From Spirochaetaceae bacterium (GTDB lineage Bacteria > Spirochaetota > Spirochaetia > Treponematales > Treponemataceae): 64,000 nt of DNA. Made by a program: the position numbers and the translations under genes. The notes beneath the pieces were generated by a model. The model was given only the letters and a program-made list of their open reading frames with translations, was not told where the DNA came from and made no database searches. The first letter of the stretch is position 1, and every line of letters starts with the position of its first letter. Positions 7,827 through 16,537 of the stretch are shown here, in pieces. The DNA lies in the NCBI GenBank assembly GCA_017416145.1, contig JAFQDD010000001.1, positions 186,001 through 250,000 on the forward strand. Direction: 5' to 3'.

Positions 7827-9285
7827 CGTAAACAATAATGCAGCTCAAATCAAGAGAGAGATTCTAGTTCGCATTGCTCGTCTACAACTAGAAAACAAAC
7901 TTGAAGATGGTGTGCATTATATCCCAAGAGAAATGGCTCCTCGTGGAAGTGAACCACTAGGATGTTGTATTTTCCACGATCGAGAGATTTTACGCCAACG
8001 TGTAATGGCTCGTCTTGGCTGTTCTGTAGAAGAATATGATGATGAAAAAAAACTTTCAGAATACGCCAAAGAAGCTTTAGAAAGAGAAAAACCAACTGAA
8101 CCTTTTTTAACTGTTCTCCACGACGCTTGTAATGCCTGTGTTAAAACTCAATTTATGGTTACAAACGCTTGTCAGGCTTGTTATGCTCGTCCTTGTATGA
8201 TGAACTGTGGTCGAAAAGCAATTACCGTTCAAAACGGTCGTGCAAGAATTGATTCAGAAAAATGTGTAAACTGTGGACTTTGTATGCAAAACTGTCCATA
8301 TCACGCAATTATCCGAATCCCAGTTCCTTGCGAAGAAGCTTGTCCAGTAGGGGCAATTTCTAAAGACGAAAACGGAAAAGAACGTATCGACTATTCAAAA
8401 TGTATTTTCTGTGGACACTGTATGAGTGAATGTCCATTCGGTGCTATGATGGATAAAAGTCAGCTTGTAGACGTTCTAAAACACGTTATGAGCGGCAAAA
8501 AAGTTATTGCTATGTATGCTCCAGCGATTGCTTCACAATTTAGGGCAACTAGCGGACAACTAGAAAAAGCTCTAAAAGCTTCAGGATTTTTTGATGTTGT
8601 AGAAGTTGCTATTGGTGCAGATATTACAGCAGACAAAGAAGCCCACGAATTTGAAGAACGTATGGAAAAAGGTGAACTCCTAATGACTACTTCTTGTTGT
8701 CCAGCTTATGTTCGAGCTGTAAAACTTCACGTTCCAGAACTTCTTCCTTGTGTTTCCGATACAAGAAGTCCTATGCACTACACAGCAGAACTTGTAAAAA
8801 AAGAAAATCCTGACTGTATATCAGTTTTCATCGGTCCATGTCTTGCAAAACGAAAAGAAGGTCAAGATGATGAATTTGTTGATTACGTTTTAAGTGTAGA
8901 AGAAATTGGTGCTTTGTTTATTGCAAAAGAAATTGATATTGCAAAACAAGTTGTAGAAGAATGTGAAGGTTGCAAAAAACCTACTGCATCAGGAAGAAAT
9001 TTTGCTGTAACTGGTGGAGTTGCAGAAGCTGTAAAAGTTCGCCTAAAATCACCAGAAAAATTGCGTCCTGCAGTTATCAATGGCTTAGACAAAGCTGGTA
9101 TAAAAACTTTAACAAACTACGGAAAGATTCAGGCTGGTATTATGAAACACTCTGATGATACACCAAACCTTGTAGAAGTTATGTCTTGTGAAGGTGGCTG
9201 TATCGCAGGTCCATCTGTAATTTCAAATCCACGAATTGCAGCTAATCAGCTAAAACGCTATGTAGAAAGTGGCTCTGAAGGCTAA
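7819..9285 (+). CDS. [FeFe] hydrogenase, group B-like, catalytic H-cluster motifs intact
   Basis: 488 residues, cytoplasmic. It reversibly reduces protons to H2. After a ~100-residue N-terminal region come several Cys clusters (~104-130), a ferredoxin-type pair (CVNCGLCMQNCP at ~149-160, then CEEACP) and a further CIFCGHCMSECP (~195-206), giving at least three to four [4Fe-4S] sites. H-cluster motifs are TTSCCPAY (290-297, proton-relay Cys293 present), GPCLAKRKE (339-347) and VMSCEGGCIAGP (454-465). GPC instead of MPC and the long N-terminal region fit the monomeric group B type rather than the trimeric NAD-linked type. GAGGA precedes the ATG inside the upstream gene. The maturases HydE, HydF and HydG are not in this window. 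A strong terminator follows. Confidence 0.92.
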   Translation: MLNVNNNAAQIKREILVRIARLQLENKLEDGVHYIPREMAPRGSEPLGCCIFHDREILRQRVMARLGCSVEEYDDEKKLSEYAKEALEREKPTEPFLTVLHDACNACVKTQFMVTNACQACYARPCMMNCGRKAITVQNGRARIDSEKCVNCGLCMQNCPYHAIIRIPVPCEEACPVGAISKDENGKERIDYSKCIFCGHCMSECPFGAMMDKSQLVDVLKHVMSGKKVIAMYAPAIASQFRATSGQLEKALKASGFFDVVEVAIGADITADKEAHEFEERMEKGELLMTTSCCPAYVRAVKLHVPELLPCVSDTRSPMHYTAELVKKENPDCISVFIGPCLAKRKEGQDDEFVDYVLSVEEIGALFIAKEIDIAKQVVEECEGCKKPTASGRNFAVTGGVAEAVKVRLKSPEKLRPAVINGLDKAGIKTLTNYGKIQAGIMKHSDDTPNLVEVMSCEGGCIAGPSVISNPRIAANQLKRYVESGSEG

Positions 9286-9308
9286 AACTAACGGACAAAG
9301 CTACAAAA

Positions 9309-9346
9309 AAACCTCCTTGGCAATTTGCAAAGGAGGTTTTTCTTTT
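9309..9346. terminator. Bidirectional terminator between hydrogenase and transglycosylase genes
   Basis: AAACCTCCTT (9309-9318) pairs with AAGGAGGTTT (9330-9339), followed by a T-rich run on the plus strand. Seven A before the stem give a T run on the minus strand, so it can stop both convergent genes. Confidence 0.85.
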
Positions 9347-9357
9347 TATGAAAAAAC

Positions 9358-10158
9358 TTATTTTAACATAGCGATTGCTTCAAACAAGTTTGAGTTCAAC
9401 CAAGTTTCAGACTGAAAATCAAACAAATCATCAACACCCTTTCGATAATCCATAATTCGTGAAACATAGTTTAATGTTACTTGAGGAGTTTCTCCATTTT
9501 TTACACGACGAGTTCCAGCATTGTACATAGCAAGAGCGGCTACTTCATTTCCCGCAGTATCAAGACAAAATCGCAAGTGAGATAGCCCATATCTTGCACT
9601 AACATAGGGATCAAAAAAATCAGACTCTTCTAAGTTTGGAAAAGAATTGTTATTTAACTGAAACAAACCTCTGTCTACAGTATGATTTGAGTTTCGGTTT
9701 ACAGCTTTGATATTATAACTACTTTCTGAGTAAGCAAGAGCAAAAGCCAAAGATAATGGAATATCATTTGCATCAGCGTAAGTTAAAATTGCTTCTGTAA
9801 CATCTTTGTTCCCAGTGATTTGATTGTAAAACCAAACTACAGATTCTCTAAAATCAGGGTTTCTGTAAAATTTCAAACCATCATCTTCTGATTTTGAATG
9901 TTCGATAACAGCAGTTTGCATAGCTCTTGCCAAAGCGTTATCATTTACAACTTCTAATTCTGTTTCAACTTCTTGAGATTCAACTACAATTTCTGTTTTT
10001 GGTTCTTCTTGGTGATAAACAACTTTTTCATTTATAGCGTCTTCAACCGGAAAACAAAACGAAACAAATAAGGCAGACACAAAAAACAACACAGCAAAAA
10101 TTATTGTTCCAGTGATATGTTTAAGAAAAACCACATTTAATTTCTTTTTCTCTGACAT
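9358..10158 (-). CDS. Membrane-anchored lytic transglycosylase (SLT domain)
   Basis: 266 residues. A single N-terminal membrane segment (IIFAVLFFVSALFVSFCF, ~16-33) anchors it with the rest outside the cytoplasm. After a Glu/Val-rich linker, residues ~140-240 form a soluble-lytic-transglycosylase fold: LALAYSESSYN holds the catalytic Glu, then GLFQLNNNSFPNL and ALAMYNAGTRRV, the hallmark motifs. It would cleave peptidoglycan glycan strands to give anhydro-muropeptides. The ATG has no Shine-Dalgarno sequence; a -10 box lies eight bases upstream (separate entry). Divergent from the gene at 10306. Confidence 0.88.
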   Translation of the reverse strand: MSEKKKLNVVFLKHITGTIIFAVLFFVSALFVSFCFPVEDAINEKVVYHQEEPKTEIVVESQEVETELEVVNDNALARAMQTAVIEHSKSEDDGLKFYRNPDFRESVVWFYNQITGNKDVTEAILTYADANDIPLSLAFALAYSESSYNIKAVNRNSNHTVDRGLFQLNNNSFPNLEESDFFDPYVSARYGLSHLRFCLDTAGNEVAALAMYNAGTRRVKNGETPQVTLNYVSRIMDYRKGVDDLFDFQSETWLNSNLFEAIAMLK

Positions 10159-10166
10159 ATATTTAA

Positions 10167-10195
10167 ATTATGATAAATTTTTTCAAAATAATCAA
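10167..10195 (-). promoter_or_regulatory. Transglycosylase promoter, possibly leaderless
   Basis: TTGATT (10195-10190), 17 bases, CATAAT (10172-10167). Eight bases then separate the -10 box from the ATG at 10158, so the transcript would begin at or within a base or two of the start codon. Confidence 0.55.
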
Positions 10196-10292
10196 GAAAA
10201 ATAAAGAAGTTTTTAGAAAAGTTTACAGTTTTTTAACATTTTATTACATTTTTTATATAAACTTTCTGTTTTCTTTTTTTCTATACTTATTG

Positions 10293-10298
10293 TATAAT
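10293..10298 (+). promoter_or_regulatory. -10 box seven bases before the DUF2804-like gene
   Basis: Perfect TATAAT followed by seven bases and the ATG at 10306. No clear -35 and no Shine-Dalgarno sequence. The transcript would be leaderless or nearly so. Confidence 0.5.
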
Positions 10299-10305
10299 AG
10301 AAGTA

Positions 10306-11370
10306 ATGTATACTCGTGAATATTCTGAGTTGCCACCAAAACTTGTTATTGATGGTAAGCCTCAATTTGGAACTTATAAAACATCGCCTCAAAAGCTTGA
10401 TATTAAGTATGTAAAAGATCCTTTTAATTCTATTCCACTTCCAAGTTTTTTTACAAATCTTAGAATCCGAGCAAATATCACATACACTATAAATATAGAC
10501 AATTTTGTAGGAGTTGTGGATTTTTTTGATAGCAAGTATTTTTGCTTTATCGAAGTTGTCCTTTGGGATAAAGAAACAAAAAAGAAATATGCTTACAGAA
10601 CCGTTTTTGGATTCAAAAGATTGGTTCCCAAAAACATGCTAAAAGCCACTTGTGGAAACTTTCGCAAAAAGCGTTACATAAAAATTTCTTGGGACAAATC
10701 CCAAAACAAATTTACCCTAGTTTTCAATGCCAAGGGAGATGACGCTCGTCCTAATTTTGCAGCAACTTTCAAACGTAGCGGAGACCTAATCGGAGAATTG
10801 TGTTCCGTTGTGCCATCCCCTACCCGAAGAAGATGTACTGCCTCCTATTGCAAAGCTTTCCCTATTACGGCAACTCTTGTAAAATCACCAACGAAATATC
10901 AAAGTTTCACAAAAGAAAATTACAAAAATCAGGGTTTATGCTTTTTTGATCTCCGCCGTGCCTACTACAAACTTCGCACAAAAGAAACTTTCCTAATCGG
11001 TACCGGATTCATTGACGAGAAACCCTTTGCATTCCGTTTGGCAACTTCCAATCACGATGCCATCGACCAAGACAACTTCAATGAAAACGTACTCTTTTTT
11101 AACAATGAAACCACTTTGCTTCCGCCTGTAACAATTACACATCCTTTTGGGATTTCCGGAAAATGGATTATTCAAGATACAGAAAATATGGTCGATTTAG
11201 CTTTTCATCCAATTTCCGATAATAAACGTATCGCAAGTATTTTTATTTTGCGAACAGAATATCATACTGTATATGGTTCTTTTGAGGGGGATTTGTGTTC
11301 AAAAGATGGAACCATATATCATATCAAAGACTTGTTAGGAATCGGTAGCAAACGATCCTTACGGATGTAA
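10306..11370 (+). CDS. DUF2804-like protein
   Basis: 354 residues with no signal peptide or membrane segment. The order of conserved blocks (FFDLRRAYYKLRTKETFLIG, then FGISGKWIIQDTENMVDLAF, ending in YGSFEGDLCSKDGTIYHIKD) matches what I recall of the DUF2804 family, whose biochemical role is unknown. Beta-rich composition suggests a sandwich fold. The following gene starts 11 bases later with GAGGATTT before its ATG, so the two are co-transcribed. I am fairly sure it is a real gene and moderately sure of the family. Confidence 0.75.
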   Translation: MYTREYSELPPKLVIDGKPQFGTYKTSPQKLDIKYVKDPFNSIPLPSFFTNLRIRANITYTINIDNFVGVVDFFDSKYFCFIEVVLWDKETKKKYAYRTVFGFKRLVPKNMLKATCGNFRKKRYIKISWDKSQNKFTLVFNAKGDDARPNFAATFKRSGDLIGELCSVVPSPTRRRCTASYCKAFPITATLVKSPTKYQSFTKENYKNQGLCFFDLRRAYYKLRTKETFLIGTGFIDEKPFAFRLATSNHDAIDQDNFNENVLFFNNETTLLPPVTITHPFGISGKWIIQDTENMVDLAFHPISDNKRIASIFILRTEYHTVYGSFEGDLCSKDGTIYHIKDLLGIGSKRSLRM

Positions 11371-11381
11371 AAAGAGGATTT

Positions 11382-13361
11382 ATGGATAATCAATTTAATG
11401 ATAAAAAACCTGTTGCCCGTTATGAGCCCGGGGAACTAGAACGTACTCGAAAAAATTTAGGTAATATTGACAAAGAAGAAGCTCTAAAAATGATAAAAAC
11501 CCTTGGTGGTGAAATTGGTGTAGAAAAATCAGCCCCTATCGATATGAGCAAAATGCCTAAAAAACCTAAAATTTACGGCTCTCGTATGGTAGATTCTAGA
11601 CCTCTAACCACAGAGTTTGAAACAACTAATCAACAAACTAAAAAAGCCCCGCAGGTTTATTCTATTCCTGTAATTGAACAGCGAGTTCGTTCTGCTATGG
11701 ATGATTTGATGATTGATTATGGAATAAAAACCAAACCCAACTTTATAACAGCTTTTATCAACTGGGCATTAAATCGAAAAGATACAATTTCCCATTCCTT
11801 TATTACTGAATCTCTAAATCTTTACGTTACAAACACAATCAAATTTGCTCGAACTATGCAACAACTTATATCAAATGCTCCAGATATGGTGAAAAAAAAC
11901 ATTGATACAAGTTCTTCACTCTATTTCAAAGCCCTAAAAAAAATCAATAACTTTGATACAGACTTAATTTCCAAACTTTACGATTATGTTTACAAACATT
12001 CTTCCGACGCATCTATAAAATCTGTACAAACTCTCACAAAGGAAATGTTTAAGTTTTTGTACTGCTTTTATTTCTTGGGAGAAGGAAAAGTTAATTTAAT
12101 AATCAAACAATTGACCACAGATATTTCCACAAAAAAAACAATTAATCAAGAAGCAATACAAGCCCAAGCTAGAGATGCTTCCAGTTTGTGGCTCTTTATC
12201 TATTCCCAAGTTTTTAAGGGAATGTATCCTATTATGCTTCGTCTTTGCTGCAAAGAAGTTTCCCCATTTGTAACTTTTTATACAGCAGAAAGCGGAAATA
12301 TCCTAAAATTCCTAGAATTAACCAAATTTGATGTTCTACTTCCAGAAAAAGAGCCAGAACAACCAAAAAAAGAAGAACCTGAAAAAAAACGTATTTCGGT
12401 TGAAGAAGAAAGAGAACAATTTGAACAAAAATCTCGTATGGAACTTTTTGACAAAGGTATTTCTATTTTGGACGTTATGTTTCCAGAAGCTGGATGGAAA
12501 AATCTTGCTCAAATGCCTGATATGTATCCATATTTTGAGCCTTTATATGATTTTACAGAAGGATTTGATTACATTTCCCCAGAAAATCCTATGCAAATTA
12601 CTGCAATTCTCATTCGTATCCTCGATGATTTTTTCACAGGATGTCGATATATTACATTTACGCCTGACGAACCAATCCAACAACTTCTTGGAACAAAAGA
12701 AGTCCAAACGCTAATTGATAGTTGGGGACAATATTTAACCATTTTATTTGACAGAAATTACCTTACAGGACTTCGAGAACTTGTAAACAATGTGGATGCA
12801 AAGGTTGATTACACAGATACCCAGTTTGGCGGCAGAGCTTTGTCAAATCTTTATTGGTATGCAAAAAATCAATTTTTACCTGCATTGCGTTTCGACCTAA
12901 AGTTTTTAGACAAACCAAAGTCAGAAACAATGCTAAAACCAATTTATAGAGTTGTTCCAAGTCTCCGAAAAGCCTTTGAGGAAATCATTAAACGGGGAGA
13001 AGCTATTTACGCTCAAAATCCATCTGCTGCCAACGACAATTCTGATATTGGAGCCATTAAACTTTGGAATCACTATCACTTCCCTATGCCAAATACGATT
13101 TCTCGAAGATTGGATGTGCTTTTGGGCGGTCGAAACTCACCAAAAACCAACAACCTAAACTTGCTAAAATACACAGCTTGTGTGCTTTCTGTTTTGGACT
13201 GGTGGCTAAATGACGCTAACAGCCCAGCCTACGCAAATCCAGCAAGTTGTCCTTTCCGCAAGGATCCAGACGGACATCCACAGTTTACAACCCCTGTAAT
13301 GTCAAACGTGGATTCGATATTTGCAAAACATATCAGAAACAGAAAAAAAGCTTCCCAATAA
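11382..13361 (+). CDS. Unknown 659-residue cytoplasmic protein
   Basis: I do not recognise this protein. It has no signal sequence or membrane segment. The first ~90 residues are charged and look disordered (YEPGELERTRKNLGNIDKEE, KMPKKPKIYG). The middle is helix-rich, with a Glu/Lys-rich stretch around residues 325-355 (KEPEQPKKEEPEKKRISVEE). The last 300 residues contain many aromatics and could be a folded helical domain. AGAGGATTT precedes the ATG. It is expressed with the DUF2804-like gene, and a terminator follows. A lineage-specific protein is the best description. Confidence 0.8.
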   Translation: MDNQFNDKKPVARYEPGELERTRKNLGNIDKEEALKMIKTLGGEIGVEKSAPIDMSKMPKKPKIYGSRMVDSRPLTTEFETTNQQTKKAPQVYSIPVIEQRVRSAMDDLMIDYGIKTKPNFITAFINWALNRKDTISHSFITESLNLYVTNTIKFARTMQQLISNAPDMVKKNIDTSSSLYFKALKKINNFDTDLISKLYDYVYKHSSDASIKSVQTLTKEMFKFLYCFYFLGEGKVNLIIKQLTTDISTKKTINQEAIQAQARDASSLWLFIYSQVFKGMYPIMLRLCCKEVSPFVTFYTAESGNILKFLELTKFDVLLPEKEPEQPKKEEPEKKRISVEEEREQFEQKSRMELFDKGISILDVMFPEAGWKNLAQMPDMYPYFEPLYDFTEGFDYISPENPMQITAILIRILDDFFTGCRYITFTPDEPIQQLLGTKEVQTLIDSWGQYLTILFDRNYLTGLRELVNNVDAKVDYTDTQFGGRALSNLYWYAKNQFLPALRFDLKFLDKPKSETMLKPIYRVVPSLRKAFEEIIKRGEAIYAQNPSAANDNSDIGAIKLWNHYHFPMPNTISRRLDVLLGGRNSPKTNNLNLLKYTACVLSVLDWWLNDANSPAYANPASCPFRKDPDGHPQFTTPVMSNVDSIFAKHIRNRKKASQ

Positions 13362-13445
13362 AAACTCATATAGTTTTATTAGGTTTTTTATTGAACTCAA
13401 GTTAATCGACAAAAATTTCACAATTTTTCTCGATTTAAAAAAATA

Positions 13446-13494
13446 CCCAAAGGTTTACGCATCACATCCAGTGAACAAACCTTTGGGCTTTTTT
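13446..13494 (+). terminator. Terminator after the DUF2804-like/unknown gene pair
   Basis: CCCAAAGGTTT (13446-13456) pairs with AAACCTTTGGG (13477-13487), followed by six T. It lies 85 bases after the stop codon and before the convergent purD. Confidence 0.85.
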
Positions 13495-13529
13495 ATCATA
13501 AAATATTAAATAGAAAATTGTTTTTTAGA

Positions 13530-14852
13530 CTATAGTTCCCCAGATTCAGCTGCTCCAGGAAGCCCAATATCCTTTCTGTAGAACATTCCCTCAAAGCATA
13601 CAGCATCAATTCCCTTGTAAGCTTTTTTCCAAGCTTCATCAAAAGAATCAGCATAAGCAGAAACTGCCACAACACGACCACCAGAGGTTTTTAGCACATT
13701 TTCTTTTTCATCGAATTGTGCTCCAGCCACATACATAGTAGCATCCACATCGGCCAATGCAGCCTTATTTACAGTCATTACGCAGCCTTTTTTGTAACTT
13801 CCAGGATAACCTTCAGAAACAATAACGGGAGCGCATACAAAGCCTTTTTTCCACTTAAAATCAAAGTTTTTAACAGTACCTTCAGTAATTGATTTACACA
13901 TTGCTGCAAAATCAAAATCCATTAAAGGAAGCACAGCCTGAGTTTCTGGGTCACCAAGACGCACATTGTATTCAAGAAGTTTTGGACCATTTTTTGTTAG
14001 CATTAAACCAAAGAAAATAAATCCACGATAGTCAAAACCTTCTTCAATTAAGCCCTTCAAAGTTGGCTGTAAAATATCATCATTGAACTTAACCAATTGA
14101 TCAGCTGTAACATCAGCCACAGGAGAAATAGCTCCCATTCCCCCAGTATTTGGTCCCTTAGCCCCGTCTAGAAGGCGCTTGTGGTCACGAGCTGTCTTAA
14201 ATGGGATAATTGTTGCCTTTCCCTCTTTTGCAAGTTCTGGAGTCACAGAAACTGCTGATAAAATAGAAATTTCTACACCCTGTAGATATTCTTCAATAAC
14301 AACACGATTTCCAGCAGCTCCTAAAGTACCGTCTTTCATAAAATCGTCAATGGCTTTGTGGGCCATTTCCAAAGAAGAAGCAACTACAACACCTTTACCA
14401 GCTGCAAGACCGTCTGCTTTTATTACAATTGGTGCTCCCATTTTATCAACGTAAGCGTGAGCATCTTCTACATTTTCAAAAGTTTCACTAACTGCACAAG
14501 CAACACCATACTTTTTCATAAAAGATTTTGCTAAATCTTTACTTGCTTCTAGTTGAGCAGCTGCCTTACATGGACCCACAGTTGGAATCCCTTTTGCCCA
14601 CAATAAATCCGCAATACCAAATGCCAAAGGATCTTCTGGGCCAACAACAGCCATATCACATTTTTCAGCCACAGCCACATCCACCATAGCTTCAATTCCA
14701 CTAGCAGAAGGTTTTACATTTCGACATTTACCTTCAGAATAAGTTCCACCATTTCCTGGAACACAAACAATTTCAGAAACTAAAGAACTTTTTGCAAGTT
14801 GAACACAAATTGCATGTTCTCGTCCGCCAGAGCCTATTACAATAATTTTCAT
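13530..14852 (-). CDS. purD: Phosphoribosylamine-glycine ligase
   Basis: 440 residues. ATP-dependent joining of glycine to phosphoribosylamine, the second step of purine synthesis. The protein starts MKIIVIGSGGREHAI, the invariant N-terminal signature; the frame is open 14 codons further upstream but nothing supports that start. ATP-grasp features include IKADGLAAGKGVVVA, TGGMGAISP and the Mg-binding GFIFFGLMLTKNGPKLLEYN, then RLGDPETQ. No Shine-Dalgarno sequence is seen: a good promoter ends six bases before the ATG. No other pur genes are adjacent; pyrB runs divergently. Confidence 0.95.
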   Translation of the reverse strand: MKIIVIGSGGREHAICVQLAKSSLVSEIVCVPGNGGTYSEGKCRNVKPSASGIEAMVDVAVAEKCDMAVVGPEDPLAFGIADLLWAKGIPTVGPCKAAAQLEASKDLAKSFMKKYGVACAVSETFENVEDAHAYVDKMGAPIVIKADGLAAGKGVVVASSLEMAHKAIDDFMKDGTLGAAGNRVVIEEYLQGVEISILSAVSVTPELAKEGKATIIPFKTARDHKRLLDGAKGPNTGGMGAISPVADVTADQLVKFNDDILQPTLKGLIEEGFDYRGFIFFGLMLTKNGPKLLEYNVRLGDPETQAVLPLMDFDFAAMCKSITEGTVKNFDFKWKKGFVCAPVIVSEGYPGSYKKGCVMTVNKAALADVDATMYVAGAQFDEKENVLKTSGGRVVAVSAYADSFDEAWKKAYKGIDAVCFEGMFYRKDIGLPGAAESGEL

Positions 14853-14858
14853 ATTTGT

Positions 14859-14887
14859 ATAATATCTAAAAAAGTGGTAAAGTACAA
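14859..14887 (-). promoter_or_regulatory. purD promoter placing the start of transcription at the ATG
   Basis: TTGTAC (14887-14882), 17 bases, TATTAT (14864-14859), then six bases to the purD ATG at 14852. A leaderless purD mRNA is the simple reading. No PurR- or guanine-riboswitch-like sequence is visible. Confidence 0.55.
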
Positions 14888-14932
14888 CAACCAAATATCA
14901 CAACTTTTTCACAAATATGACAAAAGTCGATA

Positions 14933-14961
14933 TTGTCCTAGAAAAAACCTTGTGATAAAAT
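14933..14961 (+). promoter_or_regulatory. pyrB operon promoter
   Basis: TTGTCC (14933-14938), 17 bases, TAAAAT (14956-14961). The leader is about 13 bases and contains GAGG before the pyrB ATG, too short for a PyrR-type attenuator. Confidence 0.55.
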
Positions 14962-14980
14962 CATACATAAGAGGCAAAAA

Positions 14981-15904
14981 ATGCTAAAAGGTAGACATTT
15001 AATCGAACCTGGCAATTTAGAACTATCAGAAATTGATGAAATTTGTCAGCTTGCAGAAAAAATGTACAAAAATCCTGCAGAATATGCAGAAGTTTGTCAT
15101 GGAAAAGTTCTAGCAACTTTATTTTTTGAGCCTAGTACCCGAACCAGACTTTCATTTGAAGCAGCAATGCTCCACTTAGGCGGTTCAACCCTTGGCTTTG
15201 CAGATGCCGCATCGTCTTCTTCCACAAAAGGAGAAACCCTTGCCGACACAATACGAGTTGTATCATCCTACGCCGATGTGATAGCTATGCGAAATCCAAA
15301 AGAAGGTTCTGCCCTATTAGCATCAAAATATTCTAGCGTACCAGTTATTAACGCAGGAGACGGTGGACATCATCACCCAACCCAAACCCTTACAGACCTA
15401 GTTACAATTCGAGCATTAAAAGGCGGATTAGAAGGTCATACAATCGGATTTTGCGGAGACTTAAAGTTCGGACGCACAGTACACAGTTTGCTTAACACAA
15501 TGAGCCGTTACCCAAACAACAAGTTTGTACTAATTAGCCCAAATGAGTTAGCTCTCCCAGAATATTTGGTTAATTCCGTTCTAAAAGCTAAAAACATTGA
15601 GTTTACAACATCAGAACGACTAGAAACCGTAATTGATAGCTTAGACATCTTGTACATGACTCGTGTACAAAAAGAACGCTTTTTTAACGAAGAAGATTAC
15701 ATCAGATTAAAAGACAGTTACATTTTAGACAAAGAAAAAATGAAACTGGCAAAACAAGACATGATAGTTTTACACCCATTACCACGTGTAAACGAAATTT
15801 CAGTAGAAGTAGACGATGACCCTCGAGCAGCCTATTTTAAACAAGTAAGATATGGAATGTTTGCTCGAATGGCTCTAATATCAAAATTACTAGGAGTTTT
15901 ATAA
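14981..15904 (+). CDS. pyrB: Aspartate carbamoyltransferase, catalytic subunit
   Basis: 307 residues. Condenses carbamoyl phosphate with aspartate, the committed pyrimidine step. Carbamoyl-phosphate site [13 protein letters not shown] (~49-61), then [11 protein letters not shown] and the aspartate-side motif HPLPRVNEI near residue 265. Length is typical. pyrI follows after two bases, so the holoenzyme should be the allosteric E. coli-like type with catalytic trimers and regulatory dimers. Confidence 0.96.
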   Translation: MLKGRHLIEPGNLELSEIDEICQLAEKMYKNPAEYAEVCHGKVLATLFFEPSTRTRLSFEAAMLHLGGSTLGFADAASSSSTKGETLADTIRVVSSYADVIAMRNPKEGSALLASKYSSVPVINAGDGGHHHPTQTLTDLVTIRALKGGLEGHTIGFCGDLKFGRTVHSLLNTMSRYPNNKFVLISPNELALPEYLVNSVLKAKNIEFTTSERLETVIDSLDILYMTRVQKERFFNEEDYIRLKDSYILDKEKMKLAKQDMIVLHPLPRVNEISVEVDDDPRAAYFKQVRYGMFARMALISKLLGVL

Positions 15905-15906
15905 TC

Positions 15907-16338
15907 ATGTTGAATATTGAATCAATCAAAAGCGGATTAGTAATTGACCACATCAGAGCAGGTTCTGGTGCAAAGATTTTTTCTTGGCTAGGCTTAGATA
16001 AGGCAGAATATTCAGTTGCACTGATTATGAACGTGCCATCAAAAGCTATGGGCAAGAAGGACATTATTAAAATCGATAACATCATTAACATTGATTATTC
16101 AGTGCTTGGTTTTATCGACCCAAATATCACAGTAAATGTTATAAAAAACGAGCAAATTGCAGAAAAAATTACACTATCATTGCCAGAAAAAGTCGAAAAC
16201 GTAATTAAATGCAAAAATCCTCGTTGTATTACCACCACCGAAAACTACGTAAGTCAGATTTTTCACTTAGTAGACAAGGAAAAAGGCCAATATCGCTGCG
16301 GCTACTGTGATGAGCTTACAAGTTCAAGAAATTTTTAA
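15907..16338 (+). CDS. pyrI: Aspartate carbamoyltransferase, regulatory subunit
   Basis: 143 residues, slightly shorter than E. coli PyrI. N-terminal nucleotide-binding domain ([20 protein letters not shown]) and a C-terminal zinc domain with four Cys (CKNPRC near 99-104 and CGYC near 133-136) that contacts the catalytic chain. It should confer feedback control by CTP and ATP. Confidence 0.95.
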   Translation: MLNIESIKSGLVIDHIRAGSGAKIFSWLGLDKAEYSVALIMNVPSKAMGKKDIIKIDNIINIDYSVLGFIDPNITVNVIKNEQIAEKITLSLPEKVENVIKCKNPRCITTTENYVSQIFHLVDKEKGQYRCGYCDELTSSRNF

Positions 16339-16352
16339 GATTTTAATAATTT

Positions 16353-16480
16353 TTTGGACGAACCTTATACCCTGTGGGTCCAGCCATTCAGGGCTCGGTC
16401 CCCTCGGTATTTTTTCGTAGCAATAAATTACTACAAAAAAACACTTTGGCTACGCCAAACCCTTACTGTCTGGCGTAGGT
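16353..16480. repeat. Palindrome-rich intergenic block between pyrI and pyrC
   Basis: Within the 199-base gap there are three inverted pairs: TGGAC/GTCCA near the start, GTAG/CTAC flanked by T6 and A7 (16410-16440), and CTACGCCA (16450-16457) with TGGCGTAG (16471-16478). The block is richer in G and C than its surroundings and codes for nothing I can support. It looks like a REP-like intergenic repeat, but no second copy is visible in the window. It lies inside what is otherwise a pyrBIC operon and may modulate pyrC expression. Confidence 0.45.
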
Positions 16481-16537
16481 TTAACCTAAATTTAAAAATT
16501 AACCAGTTTCAAAATAATACACAATTTGGAGTTTTTT

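Noticed and set aside
12328-12714. 128-residue plus-strand frame inside the 659-residue gene
   Set aside because: Shadow frame, Lys/Leu/Phe-rich, with no separate start signal.
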